64,000 bases of DNA, taken from an uncultured Oscillospiraceae bacterium (lineage in GTDB: Bacteria > Bacillota > Clostridia > Oscillospirales > Oscillospiraceae). The first letter of the stretch is position 1. The number at the start of each line of letters is the position of its first letter. The DNA lies in contig CAJTUE010000009.1 of the NCBI GenBank assembly GCA_910579775.1, positions 1 to 64,000 on the forward strand. Direction: 5' to 3'. The translations under genes and the position numbers were made by a program. Under the pieces are notes generated by a model. The model was not told the DNA's origin. It saw only the letters and a program-made list of their open reading frames with translations, and did no database searches. Of this stretch, positions 51,014-59,752 are shown piece after piece.

Positions 51014-51167
51014 GGGTGGCGACCGGCGAATGGTGGCCTTTGACCTCCCCCCCACCCTCAACACCCCGCCCGGGGATTTCGTAACCGCTTCCCATTCCTG
51101 TTTGTAACCCCCCGGGCGCACACATAAGGGGGGGTATAAGCCGCCAAGGAGAGGAGGACTACCTTAT

Positions 51168-51557
51168 ATGGCAAAATCGAAAAAAGACTATGAAACCCTC
51201 CCTACCGGGGAAAAAATCGAAGAAAAAAAGCGTAAAATCAAAAAACTTTTCAAAGATTTACCCCCTGAAAAGAAGCAATTTGCCGAGGGCCTGATCCAGC
51301 AATTCGCCACCACCGCCGTCACGCTGGAACGCCTCGCCGAGGAGATCAATAACGGCGAGGTCATAGAGGATTTCATTCAAGGGGCCCAGCGGCTCCGCCG
51401 TGAAAATCCTGCCCTCAAGAGCTATAACGCCACGATCAAGTCATTTGCTACCCTCTCAAAAAGCCTCCTCGATCTCCTCCCCAACACCACACAAAGCAAA
51501 GCCGGGGAGGAACTTATGGGATTTATCACCAACGCCCCGGGGGTGGCGAAAAAATGA
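51168..51557 (+). CDS. Terminase small subunit (P27-type)
   Basis: 129 residues. A helical, charged protein (EEKKRKIKKLFKDLPPEKKQ... QFATTAVTLERLAEEIN) in the position of the DNA-recognising small terminase. It resembles the P27 family of small terminases. The stop overlaps the large-subunit start (ATGA). GGAGAGGAGG precedes the ATG. Confidence 0.8.
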   Translation: MAKSKKDYETLPTGEKIEEKKRKIKKLFKDLPPEKKQFAEGLIQQFATTAVTLERLAEEINNGEVIEDFIQGAQRLRRENPALKSYNATIKSFATLSKSLLDLLPNTTQSKAGEELMGFITNAPGVAKK

Positions 51558-53206
51558 ACTACGTCCTCGCCTACTACGAGGAGATCAAGGCCGGTCGGAT
51601 CGTAGTAAGCCGCAGAGTTCGGGAGGTCTATAAACGCCTCGCCCGGGAAATCGCAAAGCCCAAGGCAAACTCCCCATATTTTTTCGACGAGGAGGCCGGG
51701 GAGCGGCCCATTGAATTTGCGGAGAGGTTTTGCAAGCAGTCCCAGGGCGTGATCGGAGCCCCGCTTCACCTTGAGCTTTTCCAAAAGGCTTACATTCAAG
51801 CCCTTTTCGGCTTTCGGGAGAAGGAGACAGGCTACCGCCGCTTTCGGGAGACCATGTTCCTTGTGGGGCGGAAAAACGGCAAGTCGACCCTCCTCGCCGC
51901 AATCGCCCTCTACCTCCTCGTCGCAGACCAAGAGGGCGCAGCGGAAATATACTCCGTGGCTACAAAACGGGATCAAGCAAAGAAAGTCCTCACCGAGGCC
52001 GTGAACATGGTAAAGCAGTCCCCGGAACTCCGGGCCGTACTGAAAAAGCGGCGCAACGACCTATTTTTCCCGGCCACCGCCTCCGTCTTTGAGGCCCTCG
52101 CCTCTGACTCTAACACCTTGGACGGCCTCAACTCCCACGCCGTTATCATTGACGAGCTCCACGCCATCCGTGACCGTAATCTCTACGAGGTCATGAAGCA
52201 GTCCACCTCCTCCCGCCGTCAGCCCCTCGTGATTATGATTACCACGGCGGGGACAGTACGGGAGAGCGTATTTGATAGCCTCTATGAGATCGCTTGCAAG
52301 GTGGCGGACGGCGAAATGGAGGAGCCGACCTTCCTCCCTGTGCTCTATGAGCTGGACAAGCGGGAGGAATGGACAGATCCGGCCATGTGGCCCAAGGCAA
52401 ACCCGGGCCTCGGGACGATTAAGCAGTACAAGACCCTCCTCGCCTTTGTCGAGCGGGCCAAAGCCTCCCCGGACGATCTACCCGGCGTCCTGTGCAAGGA
52501 CTTCAATATCCGGGAGGTGGCCGCTACGGTATGGCTCTCCTATGAGGCCATCAAGAGCGACCTCCGCTTTTCCATTGAGGACGTGTTTGATACCTACGCC
52601 GTGGGCGGGTGCGACCTTTCCGCCACGACTGACCTAACTTGCGCCACCCTCCTGATCCGAAAACGGGACGATCCCGTGGTCTATGTCCTCCAACAATATT
52701 TCCTCCCGGAGAAGCGGATCAAAGACTTGGAGGAGAAGAACACCGCAGAGGCCCCATACCGCCTGTGGGAGCAAAAGGGCCTCCTGACCGTGTGCGAGGG
52801 GAACCGGGTCAATTATTCCGCCGTGACGGAGTGGTTTTGCGAAATGCGGGATAAGCACAAGATCACCACGATCAAGGTCGGCTACGACCGGGCTCTTGCC
52901 GGGTACTGGGTGGATGAAATGATTTCAAACGGCTTTGAAATGGAGGCCGTAGCCCAAGGGCCTTTTACATGGTCTCAAGCAATGCGGGAAATGGGGGCCG
53001 CCCTGGACGGGAAAACGGTCAATTACAACGGAAACCCAATCCTTGTTTGGTGCCTCACAAATACGGCGGTCAAAAAGTCCGGGCTCAACAACATTCAGCC
53101 GGTGAAGATCACCGACAAGCGCAGAATCGACGGCACAGTCTCCCTCCTCAATGCCTGGGTTATCTATGTCAAGTATTACGAGGATTTCATGTATAGCGTG
53201 GGGTGA
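51554..53206 (+). CDS. Terminase large subunit
   Basis: 550 residues, full length for the HK97-like group. Walker A FLVGRKNGKST at about 101-111 and Walker B VIIDELHA at about 196-203 in the ATPase. A C-terminal nuclease domain begins near VGGCDLSATTDLT (about 352) with its acidic metal ligands, and GYDRALAGYWVDEM near 440 is also conserved. It would package DNA into proheads. Intact, although the head genes it would serve are missing. Confidence 0.95.
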   Translation: MNYVLAYYEEIKAGRIVVSRRVREVYKRLAREIAKPKANSPYFFDEEAGERPIEFAERFCKQSQGVIGAPLHLELFQKAYIQALFGFREKETGYRRFRETMFLVGRKNGKSTLLAAIALYLLVADQEGAAEIYSVATKRDQAKKVLTEAVNMVKQSPELRAVLKKRRNDLFFPATASVFEALASDSNTLDGLNSHAVIIDELHAIRDRNLYEVMKQSTSSRRQPLVIMITTAGTVRESVFDSLYEIACKVADGEMEEPTFLPVLYELDKREEWTDPAMWPKANPGLGTIKQYKTLLAFVERAKASPDDLPGVLCKDFNIREVAATVWLSYEAIKSDLRFSIEDVFDTYAVGGCDLSATTDLTCATLLIRKRDDPVVYVLQQYFLPEKRIKDLEEKNTAEAPYRLWEQKGLLTVCEGNRVNYSAVTEWFCEMRDKHKITTIKVGYDRALAGYWVDEMISNGFEMEAVAQGPFTWSQAMREMGAALDGKTVNYNGNPILVWCLTNTAVKKSGLNNIQPVKITDKRRIDGTVSLLNAWVIYVKYYEDFMYSVG

Positions 53207-53210
53207 AAAA

Positions 53211-54305
53211 ATGACACTACGAGGACTTTTTCAAAGCATTTTCGGTAAAGGGGCGCAGAGCACCGGGGCGAATTATCCGGCCTACCGCCTCCTCTCAACG
53301 TGGGACAGCAGCTTCACGCCGTTCTCCGGGCGGGCGTGGGACTTGTCCACCGTCCGCTCCGCTGTGGACGCTTTCGCCCGCAACGCTGCCAAAATCCAAC
53401 CGAGGCATATCCGGGAGTCGGGCGGGGCCCGGGTGGACGCAAAGGATAACATAGATCGTATTTTGCAGATTTCCCCCAATCCCTACATGACGGCCTATGC
53501 CTTTTACTACAAGATCGCCGCCCAATATGGCTCCATCGGGGCCTCCCACGCCACCGCAAAGGGAACCGGCCAGATCGGTGACCGGGTATCAAGCTCCACC
53601 CTCGACACCCGGCCCGTGGAGATCATCGGCTTTATCAAGGCCAAGTCGGCGGAGGAAATGGAGAGGAAAAAGGCCGCCCTCTACCAAATGTGTGACCCAA
53701 GGGAGTCCTTTACCGTCTACCCATCCCCCGAGCGGGCCCTTGAGTGCAGGGCGGACGAGACGGTAAAGTTTACCGCCTCAAGACTCACAAACAACGCCCG
53801 GGTCGCTCAATTTGTGATCGACGCCACCTCCCACGATCCCCTTTTCCGGGACGCCGTGGAGAAGGCCCGGAAGATCGTCGAGTGGGAGCCTAATTTCATC
53901 TGGCCCCTTGAAATCTATCACGGCTTTACCTTTGCAGACAGAACGGCGGGACTGATTGCCACGCTGGAAAACGGCGGGGACGTGGCGACCGGCCTCATGA
54001 TCCGCTTTACCGCTGCCGCCACCATCCCGAACCCCGTCCTCACAAACCCGGACACCGGGGAATTTATCAGAATCAACCGCACAATGGAGGCCGGGGAAAT
54101 CGTAGTGGTAAACACAAACTACGGGCAAGAGAGCGTTTATAGCTACAAGGGCGACGCCGTGGAGGACGTGATAAACGACCTCGACCTTTCCTCGACCTTC
54201 ATCCAAGCCCCGGTCGGGGAAATCCAGCTCCATTTCTCCGCCGACGATAACACCGACGCCATGACCGTCAACATCTTCTACTATCAACGCTATTTGGGGG
54301 TGTAG
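53211..54305 (+). CDS. Fusion: portal N-terminus joined to distal tail protein (Dit)
   Basis: 364 residues. Residues 1 to about 103 are a HK97-type portal N-terminus (LLSTWDSSFTPFSGRAWDLS, VRSAVDAFARNAAKIQPRHI, ISPNPYMTAYAFYYKIAAQY). From about 104 the sequence is a siphovirus Dit (GSIGASHATAKGTGQIGDRV, IIGFIKAKSAEEME, SFTVYPSPERALEC, and the galectin-like C-terminal half). In a complete phage about ten genes lie between these halves. The simplest reading is an in-frame deletion with a joint near 53519. Whether the chimera is stable is unknown. Confidence 0.85.
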   Translation: MTLRGLFQSIFGKGAQSTGANYPAYRLLSTWDSSFTPFSGRAWDLSTVRSAVDAFARNAAKIQPRHIRESGGARVDAKDNIDRILQISPNPYMTAYAFYYKIAAQYGSIGASHATAKGTGQIGDRVSSSTLDTRPVEIIGFIKAKSAEEMERKKAALYQMCDPRESFTVYPSPERALECRADETVKFTASRLTNNARVAQFVIDATSHDPLFRDAVEKARKIVEWEPNFIWPLEIYHGFTFADRTAGLIATLENGGDVATGLMIRFTAAATIPNPVLTNPDTGEFIRINRTMEAGEIVVVNTNYGQESVYSYKGDAVEDVINDLDLSSTFIQAPVGEIQLHFSADDNTDAMTVNIFYYQRYLGV

Positions 54306-54308
54306 GCT

Positions 54309-55412
54309 ATGGATTTCTACGTTTTCTCCCCCGCCCTTGAGGTGCTGGGGATCATAAACAACTTTGACTCTCTCGTCCATACCAGGCAATTCACAGGGAG
54401 CGGGTCGTTCAAGCTCAAGGCCCCGTTTACGGAAAAGCTCTTTTCCCTCCTTCAGGAGGACAATATCATTTTTTGGGAGGACGGCGGCCCCAGGGCGGTC
54501 TACATCGACTCCGTGATATGTCAGACCTCCGAGGACGTGGAGACGATAACGGCCAGCGGGAAGAACCTCCGGGCCATCCTCGGGCGGAGGATCGTATGGA
54601 ACAACATTACCGCCTTTTCCGGGACTGTGGAGGATTTCGCAAGGCGGGCCGTGAATGAGAACGCCGTCGCCCCTTCTGACGCCTCCCGGAAAATCCCCAA
54701 CCTTGCCCTTGCCGCCCGGGCGGCCATCCCCGCCACGATCCAGAGGACGACGGAGAATGAGAACCTCGAAAAGCTCCTCAATGACATTTCCGCCGCCTCC
54801 GGGGTGGGCTTTGAGGTGACGTTGGATAAAGAGGCCCGCCGCCTCTACTTTTCCGCCTTTGCGGGCGTAGACCGGCGCACGACCCAAAAGGCGACGCCGT
54901 GGGTGGTGGTCTCCCGGGACAGGAACAACGTCGTTTCGGAGGTCTATACCCGCTCCGGCTCCTCCGCCCGCAATACTGCCCTCATCTCAGGCTTTACCGA
55001 CGAGGAGACCGGGCAACGATACGAAAAGTCCATTGTGGCCGGGAGCGGCCTTTCTCGCCGGGAAATTTTTGTCCGGGGCTCCACCTCCCGCCCGAAACCG
55101 AACGAGGAGGCCGGGGAGACAGAGGCCCAAGTTCTCGCCGAGTATGACAAAGAACTCCTCCAAAAGGGACGGGAGCAACTGGCAAAACAGGTAGACGTAC
55201 TCTCCCTTGAGGCGGAGATCGACCCGACCATTACCCGCCGCCTGGGCTTGGGGGACAAGGTGACGGTGCTGGACAAGAAATATAACCTCACCGCACAGAC
55301 CTATATTTCGGAGATCACCGCCTACTACGAAAAGGGCGGGGCCTCCTATGACGTGACCCTTGGGGACGCAGTCCCCTCAATTTATAAAAAACTGGAAAAG
55401 GAGATCGTGTAG
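54309..55412 (+). CDS. Tail protein, Gp37-like (siphovirus ReqiPepy6 type)
   Basis: 367 residues. MDFYVFSPALEVLGIINNFDSL and FTGSGSFKLKAPFTEKLFSL at the N-terminus, FSGTVEDFARRAVNEN in the middle, and a C-terminal LGLGDKVTVLDKKYNLTAQTYISEI are typical of the Gp37-like baseplate proteins that follow Dit. It would be part of the baseplate hub. It starts 3 nt after the fusion gene. Confidence 0.8.
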   Translation: MDFYVFSPALEVLGIINNFDSLVHTRQFTGSGSFKLKAPFTEKLFSLLQEDNIIFWEDGGPRAVYIDSVICQTSEDVETITASGKNLRAILGRRIVWNNITAFSGTVEDFARRAVNENAVAPSDASRKIPNLALAARAAIPATIQRTTENENLEKLLNDISAASGVGFEVTLDKEARRLYFSAFAGVDRRTTQKATPWVVVSRDRNNVVSEVYTRSGSSARNTALISGFTDEETGQRYEKSIVAGSGLSRREIFVRGSTSRPKPNEEAGETEAQVLAEYDKELLQKGREQLAKQVDVLSLEAEIDPTITRRLGLGDKVTVLDKKYNLTAQTYISEITAYYEKGGASYDVTLGDAVPSIYKKLEKEIV

Positions 55413-55413
55413 T

Positions 55414-56913
55414 ATGGGAGAAAAATTTTTTCCGTTTGACAGCGTGAACGCAGACCGGGTCTACCGGGCCGAGGATTTCGCCTCATTTTTTGGGGACGTT
55501 ATCACCTCCGGCGTTTCTGTCGCCACCGAGAACCCTCTCGCTGTAACGTCGGCGGGGGGCCTTGCCGTTTCCTTGGGCGTGGGGAAAGCGTGGATCAAGG
55601 GCCACCTCTACGAGAACACCGCTACCATGAGCTTTTCCGTCGCTGCCGGGGCCGCCCAACCCCGGATCGACCGCCTTGTCCTCCGCATGGACACCGCAGA
55701 GCGGAAAATCGGGGCCGTCCTTGTCAGGGGAACCCCCGCCGCAACCCCCGCCGCCCCGGCTCTCCTCCGCAACGCCGATTATTACGACCTCGGCCTTGCG
55801 GAGATCACCGTCCCGGCCTCGGCCATTTCCATTTCCACAAGCAATATCAGGGACACACGCCCAGACGACAATATTTGTGGCGTGGTGCGCTGCCTCGTGG
55901 AAAAGCTGGACATTACGGCCTTTATGAAGAATTGCCAAAAGGATTTCGACGACTGGTTTAATATGCTCAAGGAAGTTTTGGACGAGAACACGGCGACCAA
56001 GCTCCAACAGCAAATCACCTCCCTCCGGGAGGACTTGGATAACGGCGAATACTCCACACCCGCCATCCTCAACCTCAAGACCGTCCCCGGGGCCGCCGTG
56101 ACCCTCAAGCAGGGGGATATTACCCTCACCGGCACGGCGGACGCAAAGGGTAGCCTCACCATGAACCCGAGCAAGCTCGGAAACTGGACAATCACCATCA
56201 AGACCGCAAACGCCACCTATACGGATACCCTTGCCGTGGAAGTGATCGGCATTTTCCGTAAGGTATTCCCGGGCCTTTCCACAATGAAGCCCGCAGACAT
56301 CAACGCCGTGGGACAAGCTGGGGCCGCCCGGGAACTGTTCAACATCGGGGACACCGTGAACGTCACCCTCACGGATGGGGAGGCCATCACCCTCCGCCTG
56401 GAGGATTTCGACCATGACGACCTCGTGGCGGGAGGCAAGGCAAAAATGTCCTTTATGATGGTCGATTGCCTCAATACCACCGCCAAAATGAACGCCACCA
56501 ATACCAACGTCGGAGGGTGGAACTCCTCGGCCATGCGGTCGAGTATGGTGGCATACCTCAACAAGTTCCCCGCTGAATGGAGGGCCATCATCAAACCCGT
56601 CAAGAAAAAGACCACCTCCGGGAACAAATCCACTACCATTCAGACCACAAACGACTCCCTGTGGCTTGCCTCCTTCAAGGAGGTCGGCCTCTACACTACA
56701 ACGGTAGGATACTCCGAGGAGGGTGAGACATATCCCCTCTTTACGGACAACGCCTCCCGGATCAAGAAGGTCAAGGGATCCCCTTCCCACTGGTGGTCTC
56801 GCTCTCCATACACCAGCGATACGACGGCCTTCCTCCTTGTGACCTCGTCGGGCAGTTTCAGCAACTACTACGCCAGCGACACCTACGGCGTGTGCCTCGG
56901 CCTCTGTGTTTAA
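55414..56913 (+). CDS. DGR target: baseplate/receptor-binding protein with variable C-terminus
   Basis: 499 residues. The N-terminal 150 residues resemble phage baseplate upper proteins (SVNADRVYRAEDFASFFGDVIT, LAVSLGVGKAWIKGHLYEN). A coiled coil (about 190-215) and an Ig-like domain (about 220-285) follow. The C-terminal domain (about 320-499) is a DUF6273/C-type-lectin-like fold ending in WWSRSPYTSDTTAF... YGVCLGLCV. The last 44 codons are the variable repeat. Position and design point to host-receptor binding. A 50-nt gap with a hairpin separates it from avd. Confidence 0.9.
   Translation: MGEKFFPFDSVNADRVYRAEDFASFFGDVITSGVSVATENPLAVTSAGGLAVSLGVGKAWIKGHLYENTATMSFSVAAGAAQPRIDRLVLRMDTAERKIGAVLVRGTPAATPAAPALLRNADYYDLGLAEITVPASAISISTSNIRDTRPDDNICGVVRCLVEKLDITAFMKNCQKDFDDWFNMLKEVLDENTATKLQQQITSLREDLDNGEYSTPAILNLKTVPGAAVTLKQGDITLTGTADAKGSLTMNPSKLGNWTITIKTANATYTDTLAVEVIGIFRKVFPGLSTMKPADINAVGQAGAARELFNIGDTVNVTLTDGEAITLRLEDFDHDDLVAGGKAKMSFMMVDCLNTTAKMNATNTNVGGWNSSAMRSSMVAYLNKFPAEWRAIIKPVKKKTTSGNKSTTIQTTNDSLWLASFKEVGLYTTTVGYSEEGETYPLFTDNASRIKKVKGSPSHWWSRSPYTSDTTAFLLVTSSGSFSNYYASDTYGVCLGLCV
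56774..56906 (+). repeat. DGR variable repeat (VR)
   Basis: 133 bp, same length as the template repeat at 57510-57642. 13 substitutions, all at positions where the template has A (template A to T five times, to C five times, to G three times). Nine residues change (N to Y three times, and N to A, T, F, S, D, and Q to L); the last change near the 3' end is silent. The final stretch is otherwise identical and probably includes the homing-initiation site. Confidence 0.95.
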
Positions 56914-56927
56914 TCCGAAATCTGGAA

Positions 56928-56953
56928 ATCCCGCCCCCTGTGTGGGGCGGGAT
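56928..56953. other. DGR-type hairpin/cruciform just after VR
   Basis: ATCCCGCCCC / GGGGCGGGAT, perfect 10-bp stem with loop CTGTGT, 21 nt downstream of VR. DGR targets often carry such a hairpin that enhances homing. No T-run follows, so it is not a simple terminator. Confidence 0.65.
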
Positions 56954-56969
56954 CGTGGAGGGATGAAAA

Positions 56970-57470
56970 ATGTCTGTACCTGTGAGAGATCGAGGGGAGA
57001 GCGTCGTACAATATCTCGCCAACGCCGAGGAGATCAAAGAGGAGGTGCTCTCCTTCTGCATGAAGCTCCCGAAACGCCTCGGCGGGTATATGGGACACGG
57101 AACACTCGACGAGGCCCTCCGCCTTGCGAATTGCGTCCGGGCGGCGAATGGCCGCTATCCCGTCAACCGACCAGAGGCCCAAAAACGTCGGGAACTCCTC
57201 AATGAGGCAAACGACGCCATCCAAGCCCTGATCGGGAATATTACCACGATCCGAAATCACCTCATGAAGAACCCGGAGATTTTCGCCGAGGGCATGAAAG
57301 AGGAGACAGAAGACCAGAGGCGGGCCAAGGATAAGAAAGTGAGCAAGGGTAAGCGAAGAGTCTGGAACGCTACAGAACGCCTCGCAAGCCTCCTCAATGA
57401 GGAGGCAAAGCTCATAAGCGGCGTAAAGGACGCCGACCGAAAGAGGTATAAAAATCTCCCTGATTTCTGA
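56970..57470 (+). CDS. avd: DGR accessory variability determinant (Avd)
   Basis: 166 residues. Four-helix-bundle character and strong basic patches (RRELLNEANDAIQALIG; DQRRAKDKKVSKGKRRVWN), in the standard place between target and TR. Avd forms a pentameric ring that binds the reverse transcriptase and template RNA. The segment EALRLANCVRAANGRYPVN and the family-like NEANDAIQALIGNITTIRNHL are visible. GGAGGG lies 8 nt before the ATG. It is longer than the Bordetella phage Avd (128 residues). Confidence 0.85.
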   Translation: MSVPVRDRGESVVQYLANAEEIKEEVLSFCMKLPKRLGGYMGHGTLDEALRLANCVRAANGRYPVNRPEAQKRRELLNEANDAIQALIGNITTIRNHLMKNPEIFAEGMKEETEDQRRAKDKKVSKGKRRVWNATERLASLLNEEAKLISGVKDADRKRYKNLPDF

Positions 57471-57920
57471 TTGCTATATTTTGGGTCAAGCTCTGTAAAT
57501 TGCGCTGGGAGGGATCCCCTTCCCACTGGTGGTCTCGCTCTCCAAACACCAGCGATACGACGAACTTCCAACTTGTGAACTCGTCGGGCAGTAACAACAA
57601 CAACAACGCCAGCAACACCTACGGCGTGTGCCTCGGACTCTGCCAAAAGGCGGCTCCGCCGCCGATATGTGAGACAAAGTAGCCCCTCTAAGGGGGTGAA
57701 ATCCGTACATTCGCAGAGGGAGAGCCTGAACCCTGTCTCGGACTACGGGACTAAAATGCCCACCGCCATGAGGTGACCGTGGCGGACTTGCCTCGATACG
57801 GAAACCCGGACGCTTCTTGCATGGTCGGGAGTGTGTGCTCCCCCGATTTCATGGGTACGCCGTTACGGAGCTACAACCCACACCTTACAATACCGCTCTA
57901 CGAGGGGGAAATAGATCACC
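57471..57920 (+). ncRNA. DGR template RNA region (TR plus downstream spacer)
   Basis: 450 nt without a gene between avd and the RT. Beyond TR, about 278 nt of GC-rich sequence contain several small inverted repeats (GGCGGCTCCGCCGCC; CCCTCTAAGGGGG; GGGAGTGTGTGCTCCC). In the Bordetella phage system the RNA between TR and RT folds to prime cDNA synthesis with RT and Avd; the same role is inferred here. Exact RNA ends are not visible. Confidence 0.75.
57510..57642 (+). repeat. DGR template repeat (TR)
   Basis: 133 bp with 34 A. Reads as a copy of the target C-terminus in which the variable positions are AAC (Asn) or CAA, including five AAC in a row. AAC codons let A-mutagenesis reach many residues without making stop codons. 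The frame through TR is not a gene: it has no ribosome site and duplicates the target end. Confidence 0.95.
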
Positions 57921-59063
57921 ATGAACAGCACAGAGAGACGGGAGGCCCGTTATCAACGAAGAAAAGCGGCAAGACGGGCCCGGGAACTTGAACGGGCCGC
58001 CCAGCGTGGAGCCTTTGAGGAGGTTTTCTCCTTTGAGAGACTATATACCGAGGGAAAGAAGTGTTGCAACGGGACGAGGTGGAAAGCCTCGACCCAACGC
58101 TTTGAGGCGAACCTCCTCACCAATGCCGCAAACCTCCGCCGTGAGCTTTTGTCGGGCCGCTACAAGGGCCGGGGCTTTCACGAGTTCGGCCTCTATGAAC
58201 GGGGACATCATCGGCGGATCAAAAGCGTCCACATTACAGACCGGGCCGTCCAGAAGGTTTTCAATACCCACGTTCTCCGGCCCGCCGTCACTCCGACTTT
58301 GATTTACGCAAACGGAGCCTGTCAGCCCGGGAAGGGTACAGACCTCCACCTTGAGATTTTGGAGGCGCACCTCCACCGGCACTACCGCCACCACGGAAGA
58401 AAGGGAGGTATTCTCCTATGGGACTTCAAGAGCTTTTTCGACACCATCCCACACAGGGCACTCACAGAGGCGGCCCGCCGCCGAATAGTAGAGCCTCGCC
58501 TTGCCGCCCTATTTGAGCAGTTAGTGGGGGACTTTGGAGAGGTGGGCCTCGGCCTGGGCTCGGAGGTCTCGCAGACCTCCGCCGTCTTTGTGGTAAACCC
58601 CATAGACCACTATTTCAAAGACCGCCTCCGGGTGAAGTGCTACGCCCACTACGCCGACGACGGATATATCATTTCCGCCGATATGGATTTCCTGAGAGAG
58701 TGCCTCCGACAGTTCCGGGCCCTTGCCGAGGAGCTGGGCCTCACCCTCAACGAGAACAAGACGAAGATCGTCCGCCTGACCCATCAATTTACATTTCTCA
58801 AAAAGCGTTTCCGTCTCACAGAGACCGGGGCCGTGATCCGCCGCCTCTCCCGGGACAACCTCAAAAAGCGGCGTCGCATCCTCCGTAAATTCCGGGAGAG
58901 GGTGGACGACGGGAAAATGACGATTGCCGCCGTGATCCAGTCCTACGCCTCGTGGAGGAGCTACGCCGCCCGGGCCCGTTCCTACAAGACCCTCCGCCGC
59001 ATGGACACACTTCTAAAAACACTATTCAGGAAGGAGCTTGAGGGAATATGCTTGCCCTTTTGA
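57921..59063 (+). CDS. DGR reverse transcriptase
   Basis: 380 residues. The catalytic box YADD is at 244-247 within CYAHYADDGYII. The motif LGLGSEVSQ (about 210-218) is the DGR-type replacement of the QGxxxSP motif of other RTs and is linked to adenine infidelity. LLWDFKSFFDTIPH (about 167-180) is the first catalytic-Asp block. A thumb/C-terminal basic region (RDNLKKRRRILRKFRERVDD) follows. It copies TR RNA with A-specific errors, and the cDNA replaces VR. It overlaps the next gene by 16 nt. Confidence 0.96.
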   Translation: MNSTERREARYQRRKAARRARELERAAQRGAFEEVFSFERLYTEGKKCCNGTRWKASTQRFEANLLTNAANLRRELLSGRYKGRGFHEFGLYERGHHRRIKSVHITDRAVQKVFNTHVLRPAVTPTLIYANGACQPGKGTDLHLEILEAHLHRHYRHHGRKGGILLWDFKSFFDTIPHRALTEAARRRIVEPRLAALFEQLVGDFGEVGLGLGSEVSQTSAVFVVNPIDHYFKDRLRVKCYAHYADDGYIISADMDFLRECLRQFRALAEELGLTLNENKTKIVRLTHQFTFLKKRFRLTETGAVIRRLSRDNLKKRRRILRKFRERVDDGKMTIAAVIQSYASWRSYAARARSYKTLRRMDTLLKTLFRKELEGICLPF

Positions 59064-59752
59064 ACCGTGCAAACCTCATTGTCGCCGCCGTGGAGGCGGT
59101 AACGTACATCAAGACCGCCACGAGCGGGCGGCCTATGGCCTGTTCCAAGGAGGAGGCCGAGGGAGTCTATCTCCCGGACACTGACACCATCTACACCCTC
59201 GCCGGAGTCGGGGCCAGATCGTGGGACGGATACCGGGTGGAGGAGGTGACCCAGCTCCCCGCCGATTTCGCTCCCGGCTATTTCTACCTTGCCGGGAGCG
59301 GAGAAGTTTTCACCACACCGGAAAAGGAGGCGGAGCGGGCCCAAGCTGAGGCGTTGGCCGCCGCCCCCAATGTGGCCGCCATTACCTTTGTCACCCTCGC
59401 CCAAGCGGGCCAGATTGACGACGTGACGATTACGGAGAACTCCCGGCAGTTCGCAGAGTGGGCCTATCCCCTCGACTTCAAGGCCGGGGAAATCCGCCGC
59501 TATGAGGGCGTCATCTACCGTTGCATTTCCGCCCACACCTCACAAAGCGACTGGACGCCGGACGTGGCCCCCTCTCTGTGGGTGAAGATCGCAGACCCCG
59601 CCGAGGAGTTCCCTACATGGGCCCAGCCAGTGGGGGCGCATGACGCATATAACACCGGGGACAAGGTAACGCACAACGGGAAACGGTGGATTTCCACCGT
59701 TGACAACAATGCGTGGGAGCCCGGAGTTTATGGGTGGGAGGTGGTGGAATGA
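59048..59752 (+). CDS. Phage protein with C-terminal carbohydrate-binding (chitin-binding type 3-like) domain
   Basis: 234 residues. The first 110 residues begin with a hydrophobic helix and are otherwise unrecognised. Two repeats follow with the aromatic pattern of CBM5/12 modules: AGEIRRYEGVIYRCISAHTSQSDW and YNTGDKVTHNGKRWISTVDN. A tail-associated or lysis-associated cell-wall binder is likely. The start lies within the last codons of the RT; the stop overlaps the holin start. Confidence 0.7.
   Translation: MLALLNRANLIVAAVEAVTYIKTATSGRPMACSKEEAEGVYLPDTDTIYTLAGVGARSWDGYRVEEVTQLPADFAPGYFYLAGSGEVFTTPEKEAERAQAEALAAAPNVAAITFVTLAQAGQIDDVTITENSRQFAEWAYPLDFKAGEIRRYEGVIYRCISAHTSQSDWTPDVAPSLWVKIADPAEEFPTWAQPVGAHDAYNTGDKVTHNGKRWISTVDNNAWEPGVYGWEVVE

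Noticed and set aside
51127..51134. Seven-G run before the small terminase as a switch
   Set aside because: Lies in a non-coding gap, lacks the TGC-G(n)-C context, and would not change any frame.
57595..57607. (AAC)5 as a microsatellite
   Set aside because: It aligns base for base with VR as part of the template, so it is a designed mutagenesis target rather than a simple repeat.
57500..57682. Small ORF with a run of Asn residues as a gene
   Set aside because: It is the DGR template repeat; no ribosome site, and its sequence duplicates the end of the target gene.
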